Shown: piece by piece, positions 44,901 to 57,635 of the stretch | Numbering within the stretch: position 1 is the first letter of the stretch | Layout of the letters: every line of letters begins with the position of its first letter | From: Drechmeria coniospora | Taxonomy: Eukaryota; Ascomycota; Sordariomycetes; Hypocreales; Ophiocordycipitaceae | DNA: 64,000 nt | Direction of reading: 5' to 3' | NCBI RefSeq assembly: GCF_001625195.1 | Contig: NC_054390.1 | Location: forward strand, 1,240,001 to 1,304,000 | Notes under the pieces: model-generated | Databases searched by the model: none | The model's input: only the letters and a program-made list of their open reading frames with translations | Told to the model about the DNA's origin: nothing | Made by a program: the position numbers and the translations under genes

Positions 44901-47900
44901 CGTTGCTCCGCGTCCTGGCAAGTAATGTCGACCAACGCCGGCTTCGACGAGCTTGCGGTGTCTGCTGTTGCGCCGCCGGCCCGGGGCCTCGACGCCCCCC
45001 ATCTCGGACAGGCGTGCAACGGCAAGCTGTTGGACCTACCCTTTGCGAAATGCCGCCCCGTCTGGTGCTGGTGCGCACGTCTTTCGGACTCTCACCGCCG
45101 GAGGCGCCTCGAAATTGTTCACAAACGCCGGCCAGCAGGTGCCCATCTCCACATGGTGCCTGGCACTCCTCTGCCTGTGCCGGTGGTGCACCTGTACTTG
45201 GTTGTACTTGCACCGTACCGTGTGCAAGTATCGCGGCGTGCTCGTCGGCGTTTTCTGCTCAAATGAATACGAGCCACGAGCACAATGCACGGCGTGCTTG
45301 CCGGTCGGTGTAGCTGTACCTTTGCTCGCGGCAGGGTTCCCCGGGGGAGAGGCATTAATTTCCTAGCACCTCGTTGCTCGGTGCTATGCTGAAAACAGAG
45401 GCGGACAGACATCCATCACCTGTGGCTACAGGTACGGCGCGCACCTGGCAAGGTACCAACGTGATGCTTACGGCGCCAGTACGCACGGCACAGGGTTACA
45501 GCACAGGCGGGATGTGCAAGTGTGCGCCTACACGCTCGATACACGCAAACGCGCAAGAGCCTGCTCCGTACGGCGTGCTTGCGTGGCGGACGCAAGCATG
45601 GACGAAGCAATCGGGACATAATCGGCGTCTTGACCACCGGTATTCCGTACGGCGTGCGACAACTACCACTACCTGCGCATGTACTCCGTACCGGCACTCG
45701 TATCGTTGAAGGAACCAGCATGTGCTTCCGCTCACATGGCGGCCTTCCCCTCTTTGGCGGCAAGCTGGCCAGGCGCTTGACAAAGGAGCACATGGCGGTC
45801 GGCCAGCGACTGCGTCGACGTCAACGGGCGCGCGGTGGCGTCGTGGGCGCTGGACGGCGCGTGGGGACGGATGATTCGCCAAGATGACGTCTCCTTGCAC
45901 GCCACATGCCGACGGCAGAACAGGTCTCGCGATGCCGTCTCAGCGCGTGGAATGTGGGCGGGCATGGACATGTGCCTGTGGATGGATGAATGTAGCACGT
46001 ACGGACCGTTGCGGTGCGATTGTGGTCATGACGCGGAGAGCCATGAAACGATGCTGCAGCGAGGCGCCGTCGTCCTCGGCTCCCCGTTCGCTGATGCAGG
46101 CCGTTCGCTGTAGGCCGCACGCTGCAGGCCGCCCACCAATTGCACTAGCGCGGCGGAGAGGGCACCAGCAGATATTTGCATTGATATTATCCAGGTGCCG
46201 CTATAAGAAGGACCAAGTAGTTGTACTCGTCGCAAGCAGGCCAAACACTTACATATACGTGGATAAGTACCTAGTAGGTGCTATTAGTCGGTGTCGGGTA
46301 CGTATTCCCCCAAGTATTATTACTCCGTAGTACCCGTAGTACTCCTACATACCGACAGTTACAGTACTTACAACTCGTTCATGGTCATGCGTATACTCGC
46401 AGTGTACTCCGTAATTGTACTTGCACAGTCTTGCAGTGTAGTCCGTAGTTGTACTTGTACTTATACAACGACCTCAGTACGTACTTGTGCTTTGAGCTCC
46501 GTACAGATACATGCAGGCACGTTCAACTACTGTACACTCAAGTACAGTACAGTACATGTACAAGGAAGCAAGCAAGTGCAGTAACTAATACCTGCAAGTA
46601 CGTGTACTTGTATCAAGTAAGCATTACACCACAGTAATACTCGCATGTACATCCATGTGCATGTACTGTTACTGTACAGTACAAGCACAAGCATTACAAG
46701 CAAGTACAGCACTTGGGTGAGTGTCGTCGCCCAAGTTTTGCCTCGCTCGCTCGCATTGCTCACCCGCGGTGACAGGGTGAGGCCGGCGGCGCGAGGAGCG
46801 CGGCCGTGATCGTCTCGTCCATCACTCCTTGCGATTGCCCTCTGGCCTGCTCGGTAAAAGCCGCAGGGATCCCCGTGATGGCATGACATGGTCCTCCTTC
46901 GATGCGCTCACCGCTCAGGTGGGTGGGTGGATGGGGGGGGCCTTTATCGGCACCAACGCCCTGGCCGTCTTCTGGAAGGGCCGACCGCCTCTTGGATGAA
47001 TGTACAAGTACTTGCTTGCCCGTACCGTCGTGCCAACCGCCCTCGTGCATGAAAAGGGTCAGCTTCCGCACCATGCGCGCTGGGCAAGCGTACGAGTACT
47101 CGGACAGATGCGCAGATGCCCGAGTACCTTGGGTAATACCTAGGCACGCTGCCCGTGTAAGTAGTTGTGAGCATGTACTTTGTTGTACACTGCACACGTA
47201 CTGTACGAGTACGTCCAGTACTTGTTTCCCATCGGCTGCCCGGTAGCTGCTGGCCTACTGCACTACACCTTGTTGCTTGCCCGTCGTCAGTGCTCGGTGC
47301 AAGCATGCACTACCAAGTATTACTGCTTCCGCTGCACAGCCCCCCTCCAACCCCATCGTTCCGCCGCCCGCCGTCGACGTTTCATGCTCCGTCAGCCGTT
47401 TGACCCGTCGTCGAGTTCCACTTTCGACCGAGGCTTCGAGCATCTCACTTTGACGTCAAGCTTCGTTCGACGTAAAGGCTCCGACGAAAGACCAATGGCA
47501 GCACGGCAAGCGCGCCTTCTCGCCCGATTCATCGGCCGTTGGTTGATTGGTCGCCATTTCCTTGACATCCTTTCTGCTGGCCGGCTTGGGCCTCCATGGT
47601 GGCCGACTGGACAGAAACACCGTCGCACGCGCCATCATTCTCCCCAGGGCTTCGGGAGGCTGGTCATGCATGGCCGGTGAATGGCGATGCCGTGACCTCG
47701 ACGTATGTAGGCTCCCGCAACGCCCATGGTGCTGAAGCAGATGGCCGTCCTCCATGCCGCCCCTTCCCTGCATCTAACCCGTGCCCTCCCTTGCTTCCCA
47801 AAGGAGTGCCGTATCATCAACCGTTGACCGTGGCTTCCGTGACGTAGGACAAGGTACGAAGCATTCACGCCGTGAATGTAACCACGTGCATGGTCATCAA

Positions 47901-49288
47901 AGTCGACCCGTCGTCTACCTTTTCGCAGCCGCAGACGTAGTTGTCGGCTCAAGACTGACTTTGAGCATTCTGCAGAGCCCCGCCATCAGCCTTCGTGGCA
48001 GGGCCGTCTGGAGAGTGTCTTGATGCGCGTTTCCAACGGATGCCAGATGCGGGAACACATCGACAGCGTACCCTTGGAGCCTCGGGGCCGATGCTAGACT
48101 CGTCGGCATCCACCGTGGTTATTTGAAGCAGAGTCTCAGACGCACGAGGCTTGCATTCCAGAGTCGCCCGGGGTGCCCCCTTGAAGAAGCAAACCGTTTG
48201 TCAGTCCGTCCATGCTGGGGATGGTTCGGTCTGCCGCTAGCCTGCCGGTCTGCACGAGACTCGAGGTGCTGCTTCGAGCCTTGATTTGTCGTGTCGGCCA
48301 AGAACCCTTCGGGGACGCACAGTAGGCCTTTAGAATCCGCCCTGCTTCCACATGCTGCCGAGCTAGCGGCGATGGACAATTGGCAGTCGCCGTGGATCAT
48401 GGTTTGCGAGCAGAGATGGAAGGATCCCCTCCCTCGGTTCCGGGCCATAGTTTCGCCATGGAAGGGGCGATTCTGTGCCCGCATCGGAGCCGACTCACCG
48501 CCCATACGAGTCGACTGGCCTCAGGCCGCGATGAAGCTGGCGATGCCTTCTCCCGCCACCACGCCCGCAACACATACTGGCTGCACCTCGAGGTCGCCCC
48601 ATGGATTCGGGGTTCGCCGGGGCAAAATCCGTAGCCTCCTTGGCCCTTCGGAACCTCGCCAGAGACGGCACTGTGATCATCGAAGCCGGAAGGCGCCACG
48701 AATACGGATTCTCATGACCAGAAAAGTGGAAAGTGAAAGGCGACAAACTTGAGCAGGGGCCTCGGTCGTTCGTGACGAGTGTTCAGAACAAGCTCTGCTC
48801 GCCTTGTTCCTTGATTCTCCAACCGAGCCGGGCCGAGCCGGAGAAGGGTCTTTCTCGCTTCCCCTTCCGTCGGCCGCACGTACGACGGAGCAGCACGAGT
48901 TGGGTTCGGCGGAACAAGACGGCAGGCAGCAAGGTGGACGATCCACGAGGCATCATGGTGAATTCCGACGCTCAAGGCGTACGGAACTCGCAAACACCGA
49001 CCGAGGTAGGAGCCCCCTCGTCGGCGGAGAGGGGAGAGTCGCCAGTGGCTGTCGAACCGAGTCGACGGTGGCACGTGTGACGGTTGGTGTTTCGCATGGC
49101 CACGCACAAAGGTGTTTGCAGTGGTGTTTGGTAAACGAAAGCCAGATCGACCCTTTTCCCGCATTCCGAAACCGCGGGGTTCGCCCTCGTCCTGATCGTC
49201 GGCTACCATCGTCGGCGGCTGTGCATTTCCTCGGCCAACAAAGCTCCCTTCAAACCCGTCGTCTGTGGCTGCGTCGAGGGGCTGCGCC
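44901..49288. other. Gene desert, mixed composition
   Basis: No supported gene. GTAC words are frequent at about 46,250-46,720 and 46,990-47,330, and sparse elsewhere. The last ~300 bp should be the promoter of the next gene. I saw no transposase, reverse transcriptase or long terminal repeat. Confidence 0.55.
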
Positions 49289-50059
49289 ATGCTCCGGACC
49301 GGCACGATGAAGAAACGGATGGTCGACGTTTTGCTGCTGGCCGGCACGGCATCGTCGACGACTTTGACACTGTCCAGCTTCGAGGCGCTGTCCTCGCTCT
49401 CCCTGCCGCTCGGCTGCATCGCGGCCTACAACACGCCGATTCTGGGATGCAGCCTCGGCGAAATAAGGACCAAGGTGTGCTCTCGGGAGTGCCGCGAGAG
49501 CTTGAAGAGTGTCGAGATCAAGATACAAGCATCATGCACCCTGGTGAGCGTCGGCCTGGACACCCTATTCCGCCAAGGGCAGAATGGCAGCCTCGTCGAC
49601 GCCCTCTGCCGAGGGAACGTCGACGGCAAATCGACGACGACGACTCGCACGCAACCGCCGTCGAGCAATCGAAAGAGCTTTACGAGAATCCCGCCAGACC
49701 CTGCGACGACGACGCCGCCGTCGACTCGGACGAGGGAATCCATCTCGGCAAACCCGGATCCCACGTCGACAGCATCCACGTCGACGGCATCCACGTCGTC
49801 GACGCCGGTGACGATGCCAACTCCGACAGTCACGGGCGGCGGCATTGCCTCGACGACGACGAGCCCTCCCACGCCAGGGCCGCCGTCGTCAAAGGCCCCC
49901 GCATCCACATCCAAACGGCCACCGCGGCAGACTCTCTTGCCGGGGAGCGGGGGCGGGAGCCCATTTGACTTTGTCGCGGCGCACGCCTTGGGGCGACGAA
50001 TCCCTTCATCGGCCGTCGTCGTCGCCGTGGGATGCATGGCCCTCATCGTCGCTCGGTAG
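49289..50059 (+). CDS. Six-cysteine, Ser/Thr/Pro-rich GPI-anchor-type surface protein
   Basis: Single frame; ATG 49289 gives 256 aa and ATG 49307 (MKKRMVDVLLLAG) gives 250 aa and the better signal peptide. Numbered from 49307, a small N-terminal domain has six Cys (37, 48, 58, 62, 77, 101), with CIAAYNTPILGC and CSREC as landmarks. It is followed by a Ser/Thr/Pro-rich stalk (about 105-215) likely to be O-glycosylated, a small-residue site (GSGGGS) and a hydrophobic tail AVVVAVGCMALIVAR to the stop, as in GPI-anchored proteins. I recognise this layout from fungal extracellular proteins but cannot name the family. The expected place is the plasma membrane or cell wall. A missed upstream exon is possible. 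It stands alone at the edge of a gene desert. Confidence 0.72.
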   Translation: MLRTGTMKKRMVDVLLLAGTASSTTLTLSSFEALSSLSLPLGCIAAYNTPILGCSLGEIRTKVCSRECRESLKSVEIKIQASCTLVSVGLDTLFRQGQNGSLVDALCRGNVDGKSTTTTRTQPPSSNRKSFTRIPPDPATTTPPSTRTRESISANPDPTSTASTSTASTSSTPVTMPTPTVTGGGIASTTTSPPTPGPPSSKAPASTSKRPPRQTLLPGSGGGSPFDFVAAHALGRRIPSSAVVVAVGCMALIVAR

Positions 50060-53000
50060 CTGGTTGCTCCCGATGTCCTGCACCTTCGAGACCACCACTC
50101 GGGGCCGTGCTGGTCATGCTACGACGAGACGGAGGTGTGACGGCAGTTTGCTGCGCAACATGACATGGCTGGATGCCAACCAGGGCTCGTCGCCGATGAT
50201 TTCTTTCGGAAGCCGGACGGCATCTCCGTTTTTTTGTATTCGTTGTCGCCAGCAGTTGGCACCACTGAATCTGAGGGGAGAGGAGTGTGATGCGAAGACG
50301 TCGGGAGAGTAGCGGACTGCATCTCAGTTGGCCGACGACGGGGATGGCGGCCGTGCCATCAGAACTGCTCTCGATACGGCGAGAGCATCTACATTCTACA
50401 CCGATCCGTCGTGGGACTCTCACCAAAGTCTGTCTCAATCGCATACATGTACATGGCTCACACGCCCGCGCGAGGCCATGGAATCCCATCAAGGATGCAT
50501 GCTTTGGACGCAGGCATATCCGATGTACGATGTCGATGATTGCCCTGGTAGCCTTGCTGGCACTTGCGGTGCCGTGCACTTCCGGTGCGCTGTCCGATGC
50601 GCGAGCCTCTGCCCCCACGCCGAATCCCGCTCTGTGGCAAGGTGCTGTGTCTATTTCGGTCTGCAGCCGGCTCGTGCCATTACTTGCGTACACACAGCGG
50701 GCTGTTGGGGGGGCACGGGCGTGTGTTTCCGTCGTCGGAGTCGACTGGTCAAGCTCACGTGTGCATCGCACCTACATTGCAGAGACGTACAAGTGCACAC
50801 AAATGCGAGTGCACACAAATGCACTTGCACAGTAATTACGGCAAGCATCAGACACGGACGTGCATGCGTACATGTACATGTCAGCATACTCGGAGCGGGC
50901 GCTCATGGGATGAGCTGAAGAGAAGAATGCATGGCGGGTAGCGAGCCCGAGAGGACGAAGCCAGCCTCGCAGCCTCCGAGTCCTCGGGTCACTTGACGCA
51001 TCGCATGCAGTCAAGGGCAGGCAACAATACGAGGCGGCGCCGATGAGAACGCAGCCCCGTACTCGTTGTATTATTATGAGACAGCGTCTGGGCATCGGCA
51101 CTGATAACATGGGGTGCATGGACAGAACGACTACAACTACATGTACACGAACGTGGCACTCCGGACGTCCACAGTCATTACTCTGTGCAACTACAAGAAC
51201 ATGGGAGAACGGCCATGGTCGCTTCCACACTCCAGGCTGGACAAAGGGCAGGCCATGGCTGCTCGCGGAGGCGACAGGGAGCGGCCGGCCAGGAAAAGGG
51301 CGAGCGGCCCCTGTGGGCTCCCTGGAAGGGATGGATCGGTCGCCACCAGGCATCCCCTACGAACACGACGACGACGACTAGCACGGCATCCAAGATGGAG
51401 CACCAACACGCCTGCATGCACGTTTCTTCATTGCAAAGATGCCTACGGCTGATTGCTCGGCGACCGACGGACAGTGTGCCACGCAGGCCGGGGCCCTGAA
51501 GCGGGCAAGTCTCCTAGCCCCAACAGACCCTGCCCCCAACAGCCTGGCCGGCGGGCGGACTGCTGCCACGCGACAACGCGCTGCCAGCTTGGCTAGCGCC
51601 TCGCAGCCACCACCTGCTCGCTGTCCCTCGCGGCCGGCTCGCTGGCGGTGGACAGAGGGCGGGTGCCAGCCGAGCGGCATCGGCCCCTAGCGACGGCTAG
51701 TCCCCGTGCGAGCAGGGGAACTGTCAATAGTCTCTTCGTCTCCTCCACCACCCACCCGCAACCCTGCCTATCCTCGCTCGCTCTCGTCGTCACGCTCGCC
51801 CGTTGCACCTTTCGCAAGCATCCTCCTCGGTCAAGGCAAGGGGGATGCTGAGAGCGGTAGGGGCAAGAAAGCCCCTCATACCCTGGGTCACGAGCTGGAG
51901 CACCAAACACGGGACCGAGAGGCCCAACCAAGTACACGCAGATGGCCGAGTACGACCAAGTACATACTTGCAGTCAGTCAGTACTAGGTAAGTAAGTGCG
52001 TAAATACCTAGTGGACAACAGTGACGATTCAATCTTGGTGGCACCACTGCAACTGAATCGACACTTTTGCCACCCCGCTATACTTTGTACCGCCCACCAG
52101 AAATACTTACACTTATAGTGTCGTACATGTGCTGCAGTACACTCCGTACAGCGCCTACAGGTACAGCACGCAAAGGCCGCTGTCGCACATGGACATGTCG
52201 CACATGGCCATGCACCGGTTTATTAATACCATGCATGTGGCACCCGGACTCATCCGCTTACACGCATGTTTACTTACATGTAAGCACGTCTGTCAGTATG
52301 CCGTTTATAGCTGCGACATGTCCGGACGAAAGTACGGAGTACGGGTGCAGCGTACCCCCATCAATTGTGCTGCACGACGTTCCGCTCCGTGGGTGCGCGA
52401 GATAGCGCGCTGATGCTTCCGACCTGAGCACCCGTGGGCCCCGTTCGATGAGCTGCCGGTCCTTGGCAGGCTAGCCTGCATGTATCAGTGGTTGATTCTT
52501 TCACCACGGACCCGGACTATGATTTTCGCTAGTGCTCCGCCTCGCGACAAAGTCGCCGCATCGGCTGCACGTCCACACGAGTAAACGTGGCCGAGTCGGG
52601 CTAAAAAAAAGTCAAGTTTCAACTCTGTTTCCTGACTCGCGTTCCAGCCCATCGTCGCCCGCCGTACGAGGTGCCGCTCCGTTGCTGCATCTGATTTTCA
52701 TATCCTGCCCAAGTTTGTCGCTTGTTGTCGACATCGCCACGGTCACAACCTCCGTCATCGCCATCGCCATCGCCGTCAGCATCAGCATCAGCATCAGCAA
52801 CACCAACAGCATCGCCGACAGCATCGCCGACAGCATCGTCGACAGCATCAGCATTGCCCTCGCCCTCGCCCTCTTCACCACCGGCGCCCTCGCCGTCGAC
52901 ATCGACATCGTCGTCGCCCCCCGACCCTCGGCCTGTCTGCATGTCTCCCAACCTGGTCGCCTCGCCATCCATCGACCGCCGCGGCGGCGCCCGGAGGACC

Positions 53001-53172
53001 CTTGGGCCTCGTTCCTGCAACCTCCGTCCCCGCTCGAGGCCGCTGTCGACCTCCGACGCCGGCCGGTAGGAACCTGCCGAGGCCTGCCTGCTTCCGCCCG
53101 CCTCCTCCGCGCTCGCCCCCGTCTTCCGTCTCGACCTCGGTTGACGACGCCGTCGTGCGTCGGACGGAAGAG
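50060..53172. other. Gene-free spacer and long NHA1 upstream region
   Basis: No supported gene. A GTAC-word patch lies at about 51,950-52,350. From about 52,600 to 53,170 the + strand is C/T-rich. It includes AGCATC-type repeats (52,768-52,860, for example AGCATCGCCGAC units), which probably belong to the NHA1 leader. Open frames across this leader differ in frame from NHA1 or lack an anchor such as a domain. Confidence 0.55.
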
Positions 53173-56100
53173 ATGGCTTGGTCCCACCTCGACATCACCA
53201 AGCCGCACTTGGTCTACATCATCCTCGGCGGCTTCACCTCCCTCTTCATGCTCTGCTCCTCCTTCATCAAGGAGCGCATGTACATCGGCGAGGCCACCGT
53301 CGCCACCCTCTGCGGCGTCATCTTCGGTCCCCACGCGGCCAACCTCATCAACCCCAACGAGTGGGGCAACACCGACATCGTGACCATCGAGTTCTCCCGC
53401 ATCGTCCTCGTCGTCCAGTGCTTCGCCGTCGGCGTCGAGCTGCCCAAGTTCTACATGGAGAGGCACTGGCGCTCCGTCGTCCTCCTCCTCGTCCCCGTCA
53501 TGATCGCCGGCTGGCTCCTCACGAGCCTCTTCATCTGGTGGATGCTGCCGACCCTGGGCTGGCTCGAGGCCCTCGTCATCGCCGCCTGCGTCACCGCCAC
53601 CGATCCCGTCCTCGCCTCCTCCGTCGTCGGCAAGGGCAAGTTCGCCAAGCGCGTGCCCAAGCACCTGCGGGACCTCCTCTCGGCCGAGTCGGGCTGCAAC
53701 GACGGCATGGCCTTTCCCTTCATCTACCTCTCCCTCTACCTCATCCAGTACCAGCAGGACGCCCGCGAGGTCACCTTCCACTTCGTCGTCTACGTCATCC
53801 TCTACGAGTGCATCTTCGGCGCCATCTTCGGCTTCGCCATCGGCTACATCGCCCGCCACGGCATCAAGTTCTCCGAGAAGCACGACCTCATCGACCGCGA
53901 GAGCCTCCTCGTCTTCTACTTCGTCGTCGCCCTCTTCTGCGCCGGCTCCGGCAGCATCCTCGGCGTCGACGACCTGCTCGTCGGCTTCGCCGCCGGCGTC
54001 GGCTTCTCCAACGACGGCTGGTTCGGCGAGAAGACGGAGGAGTCGCACGTCTCCAACGTCATCGACCTGCTCCTCAACTTGACCTACTTCGTCTACTTCG
54101 GCACCATCATCCCCTGGGAGCAGTACAACAACGGCGTCTTCGGCATGCAGGCCTGGCGTCTCGTCGTCATCGCCGTCTTCGTCCTCCTCTTCCGCCGCAT
54201 ACCCATCATGCTGGCCCTCAAGCCCTTCATACCCGACATCAAGAACTGGAGGGAGGCCCTCTTCGCCGGCCATTTCGGTCCCATCGGCGTCGGCGCCATC
54301 TTCGTTTCCCTCCTCGCCCGCGCCGAGCTGGAGCACTCGGAGCCCGTGCCGCTCGCCGAGCTGCCGCCGCCCGGCGTCAAGCACTACCAGCTCATCTACC
54401 TCGTCTGGCCCGTCGTCACCTTCCTCGTCATCTCCTCCATCCTCGTCCACGGCTCCTCCATCGCCGTCTTCACCCTCGGCAAGCGCATCAACACGCTGAC
54501 GCTGACCATGTCCTACACGGCCGCGCCCGAGGACGGACCGACGTGGATGAACCGGCTGCCGCGCATCTCCTCCCAGTCCCGGTCACAGGCCAAGACCATG
54601 CCCGAGTCGTCCTTTGACGAGCGCAAGGAGCTGGAGTTCCCCATGAACACCCTCCCGCCCCCGAGCAACTTCCTGCGCCGCCAGAGGGAGGAGGATGGTG
54701 CCGGCCGAGCCGGCAGCCGGGCCTCGTCCTTGGCACCGAAGAAACGGAAGAGCAAGAAGTGGGATGACGGGCTAGGACCCGGCGGTCCGGTGAGCCAATC
54801 GGCCATTTTCCCCAACCGACCGTCGCCGCCGGTCGGACATTCGGAAAAGGAGGCCTCCTCGCCGTCGCATGAGAATACGGACTCGACGACGCTTCCCGGG
54901 GACGGCAGTCCCGAGGATGGGCATGCCGAGGCCCCGGCCGCTCTCGGCGAAGACAAGCCCCGGCTGCGGGAGGTGACGACGGCGGCGGCCCCGCACCGAG
55001 CCGTGCAGATCGAAGCCTTCGACGAAGGCGACCACATCATCTTCGAGAACGAGGATGGGGATGTTCTGGACGCGCAGTCGAATGCCGGCGATGAACCGGG
55101 AAGGTACCTACCTATCACGGAGGGGCAACCGATGGATTCCGGGAGCGAGCCCTTCACCTGGTCGTTTGACGGCCTTCGCCGTAAGGTGACCGACATGTAC
55201 ACCTTGGAGCGTGAGAAACGAAAGGGCAAGGGTAAGGTGGAGCGAAGGCAGCCGGCTCGGGCCTACCAGTTTGGCAACATGGTATGTCGACCCCCCGCGG
55301 CGCGACCTTGGACCATGGTGGAGTGACCCTGCTGACGGCTGCCAGATCATTGTCGAGGACGAGGATGGTGAGGTGGTCAAGACGTACGAGCTCCCGTCGC
55401 AGAAGAGCGAACACCAGGAGGGCAACGACCTGATTGGGGCGAGCTTGAAATACCTCGGCCTCGGCACCAAGCCTCAGCCGGCCGACCGCAACCCGGCCTC
55501 GACGGCGGAGGAGGGCCAGTCGGGCGGTGTTCCTCCGAGCAAGCAGCCTTTCCGAGCCGGCTGGACGTCATTCGGCAGAAGCGGGGCCGACAATTCTGCC
55601 GAGAGGATGAGGATCGCAGAGCAGCAAGAGGAGGACGACAGAAAGATTCGCTTCACCATCGGCGGCGTCGGCCAGCGCATGACCAAAGCCGACTTCATCA
55701 GGGAAGTCCAAAAACTGGACGCCAAGACGCGCAAGGAAGTGGTGGACCAATCGACGGCCTCGAGCGACGTGAAGAAGCTGGCCAGCCAGAGTCGCACGCC
55801 CATTCCGGCGAGGCCCGAACAAGGCAGCGGCAGCGATGGCAGTAACGGGGAGAGCAGCAGCAACGGCGAGAGCAGCGGCAGCGGTCGCCACCGCAGAAGC
55901 TCCCTGCAACCACCGCCAGCGGCTTCCTCGTCCAAGGCTGCAGCGGCAAGGCAGGGTCGCTCGGCGGGCGAATTGAGGGAGACGGCAGTGGAGCGCAGGC
56001 GCCGACTCGCCGCCCTCGCCAGCCGGGAAGACAAGGATGAGGAGACGGGAGAGACACCGGCGGAGCGACGGAGGAGGCAGGCGGCCTTGGGAATGGCCTC

Positions 56101-56203
56101 GACGGGAGCCGCCGACAGCGACAGCGAAGACGAGGGCACCGAGCGCGTGCCGCCGGCCAAGAGAGGCATCAGGTTCGCCGAGCCGCAACGCGGAGGGAAG
56201 TAA
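53173..56203 (+). CDS. nha1: Nha1-type plasma-membrane alkali cation/H+ antiporter
   Basis: Two exons, 53173-55281 and 55346-56203, give 988 aa, about the length of yeast Nha1. The 64-nt phase-0 intron has GTATGT, GCTGAC and CCAG. The start MAWSHLDITKPHLVYIILGG is the family's usual N terminus; in-frame sequence upstream is leader. The membrane domain (about 1-440) has a dozen hydrophobic segments, with the core motifs ATDPVLASSVVGKGKFAKRV and LSAESGCNDGMAFPF, whose Asp residues carry out the exchange. A hydrophilic tail of about 540 residues follows, with a conserved juxtamembrane part and charged Ser-rich stretches. Family members export Na+, Li+ or K+ for H+ and set salt tolerance and cytosolic pH. 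The third-position C bias is extreme in exon 1, which opens long antisense frames. Confidence 0.96.
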
Positions 56204-56942
56204 ACCAGTCAACGGCAACGATGTGCAATAGTCACGAGGCAGGCTGTACAAGGTGCGAGGTACGAGGCATGAGGCACGGCCGGGGTCAACATAGACGAGC
56301 ATTGTGGGGTGCAAACCCCTTTTGTGCATAGCAAGAGTCCAGTCGAGTAGTACATTGATGCATTCAAGTACTTGTATGATCAGAAGAAAACGCGTCGCTT
56401 GGGAGCCTTGCGCCACCTCGTCGACACCCGTCATCCCGGTGCGGCCTGCCCGTCCCCGACCTTATCGGGGCTCCTGAGGTGTCCTACATCTCCAAATCAA
56501 ACGGTGTTTGTGAAAGGTTTGCTCGATGACGAGAAGCTCACTTTGCTTCTTCAACGTTGCCAAAAGGCTTCGTTCGCCGGAGGCTCGAGTTGCACTGCTG
56601 GCAGGGGTAGACATTGTAGATGCTGACATGCTCTCGTACAGGACTGCTTTCTTTTTCCGGCCCTCGCCCCCTGTTGATGTTGACAGCCTGTTCTCGATGT
56701 CTTCAGCCCGCCAAGCAGCAGGAGAAAAAAAAATGTCCCGATTACAGCGCCAAGAAATTTTAACTCGAGAGCACTTCGCACCTGGCTGTCGACTACAGTA
56801 TTACAAGCGCGTCGAATCGCCGGCGTCCAGCTCAACCGCTCCCGTCGCTTCGAATCGGCAGGGATCGCCACGGCAGAGGGTACCTCTCGATTCTGCTCGG
56901 TTCCGATTCCGCGAACCTTACTGAACCCTCGGTAGACATGCG
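56204..56942. other. Spacer between NHA1 and the next gene
   Basis: This should hold the NHA1 3' UTR and the promoter of the one-pass membrane protein. It contains an A run (about 56727-56734) and no gene that I can see. Confidence 0.55.
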
Positions 56943-57635
56943 ATGGAGGGCGGCACAGCGCAAGACTCGCCGCTGAGCATCACGTCCAGCCTGCTCGGGA
57001 TCCTGACTTTCGTCGTCGCCATAGCCGCGGCAATCTACGCCAGGCTGACGTACCTGCGAAACAGCGACGACGAGTACTTTCGCATCAAGACCTCGTTGTC
57101 GTGGTACAAGACCGAGTCGCAATGGCTCGCCGATCTCCTCGCGGCGCTCAACGCACGGAATGACGACGGCGAGGTGGCGATGCGCAGCCGCAGGGCCGAG
57201 CACCAGATGTATTCGTTCGTCATGGACGACTTGTTGAACCTCGAGCAGCGTCTGCTGGACCTCGTGGCCGAGGTGGAAGCCAAGGCGGCCATGAGAAAGC
57301 ACGAAAAGGACAGCTTCACGCTGGTGCATCGGAGTTGGCAGGGGAGACCGTCGGTGGCCATGGGTTGGCTTTCGGTGCGGACCAAGGCGCTCGAGCTTGT
57401 TCGGCAGCGCGAGGCTCTCACAGCAAGGGTGCTGTTTCTCCAAATGAGCATAATTTCCTCGCGGCTCGACGATCTCGAGTGGAAGAGCAAGTGGGCGGAA
57501 TCGATGGCGGAGGGGTGGAAGATGAATGGGATCGACGGCCGAGGGGGAGGCGGAAGTCCGGGTGGCGGGAGCCAGGTGGACAGCGGCCGTGCGTCTGCGT
57601 CTTTGCTCAACGGATTCGCAGGCCATGATGCGTGA
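56943..57635 (+). CDS. One-pass membrane protein with helical cytosolic region, function unknown
   Basis: Single-exon gene of 230 aa. After an 11-residue polar start there is one membrane segment (about 14-34, SLLGILTFVVAIAAAIYARL). Then comes a mainly helical, charged region (about 38-195) with heptad-like stretches such as DDLLNLEQRLLDLVAEVEAK. The tail is Gly-rich (GRGGGGSPGGGS). Codon use matches the neighbouring genes. I recognise no named family, though small membrane proteins of this layout are common and conserved in Sordariomycetes. Topology is probably N-out or lumenal with a long cytosolic helix; this is inference. Its stop lies only 68 bp from the stop of the converging gene. Confidence 0.75.
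   Translation: MEGGTAQDSPLSITSSLLGILTFVVAIAAAIYARLTYLRNSDDEYFRIKTSLSWYKTESQWLADLLAALNARNDDGEVAMRSRRAEHQMYSFVMDDLLNLEQRLLDLVAEVEAKAAMRKHEKDSFTLVHRSWQGRPSVAMGWLSVRTKALELVRQREALTARVLFLQMSIISSRLDDLEWKSKWAESMAEGWKMNGIDGRGGGGSPGGGSQVDSGRASASLLNGFAGHDA

Noticed and set aside
48712..49419. 235-codon minus-strand frame next to the GPI-type gene
   Set aside because: No domain, signal peptide or conserved pattern, and it overlaps the start of the better-supported gene.
52532..53380. Upstream 283-codon frame as a separate gene or an N-terminal extension of NHA1
   Set aside because: It is in a different frame from NHA1 and is made of AGC/ATC simple repeats. The family's usual N terminus starts at 53173.
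52612..54450. 612-codon open frame on the minus strand over NHA1
   Set aside because: It is the antisense shadow of NHA1 exon 1: extreme C in third positions removes stops on the other strand. The product is a repetitive Glu/Asp/Val/Gly sequence with no domain.
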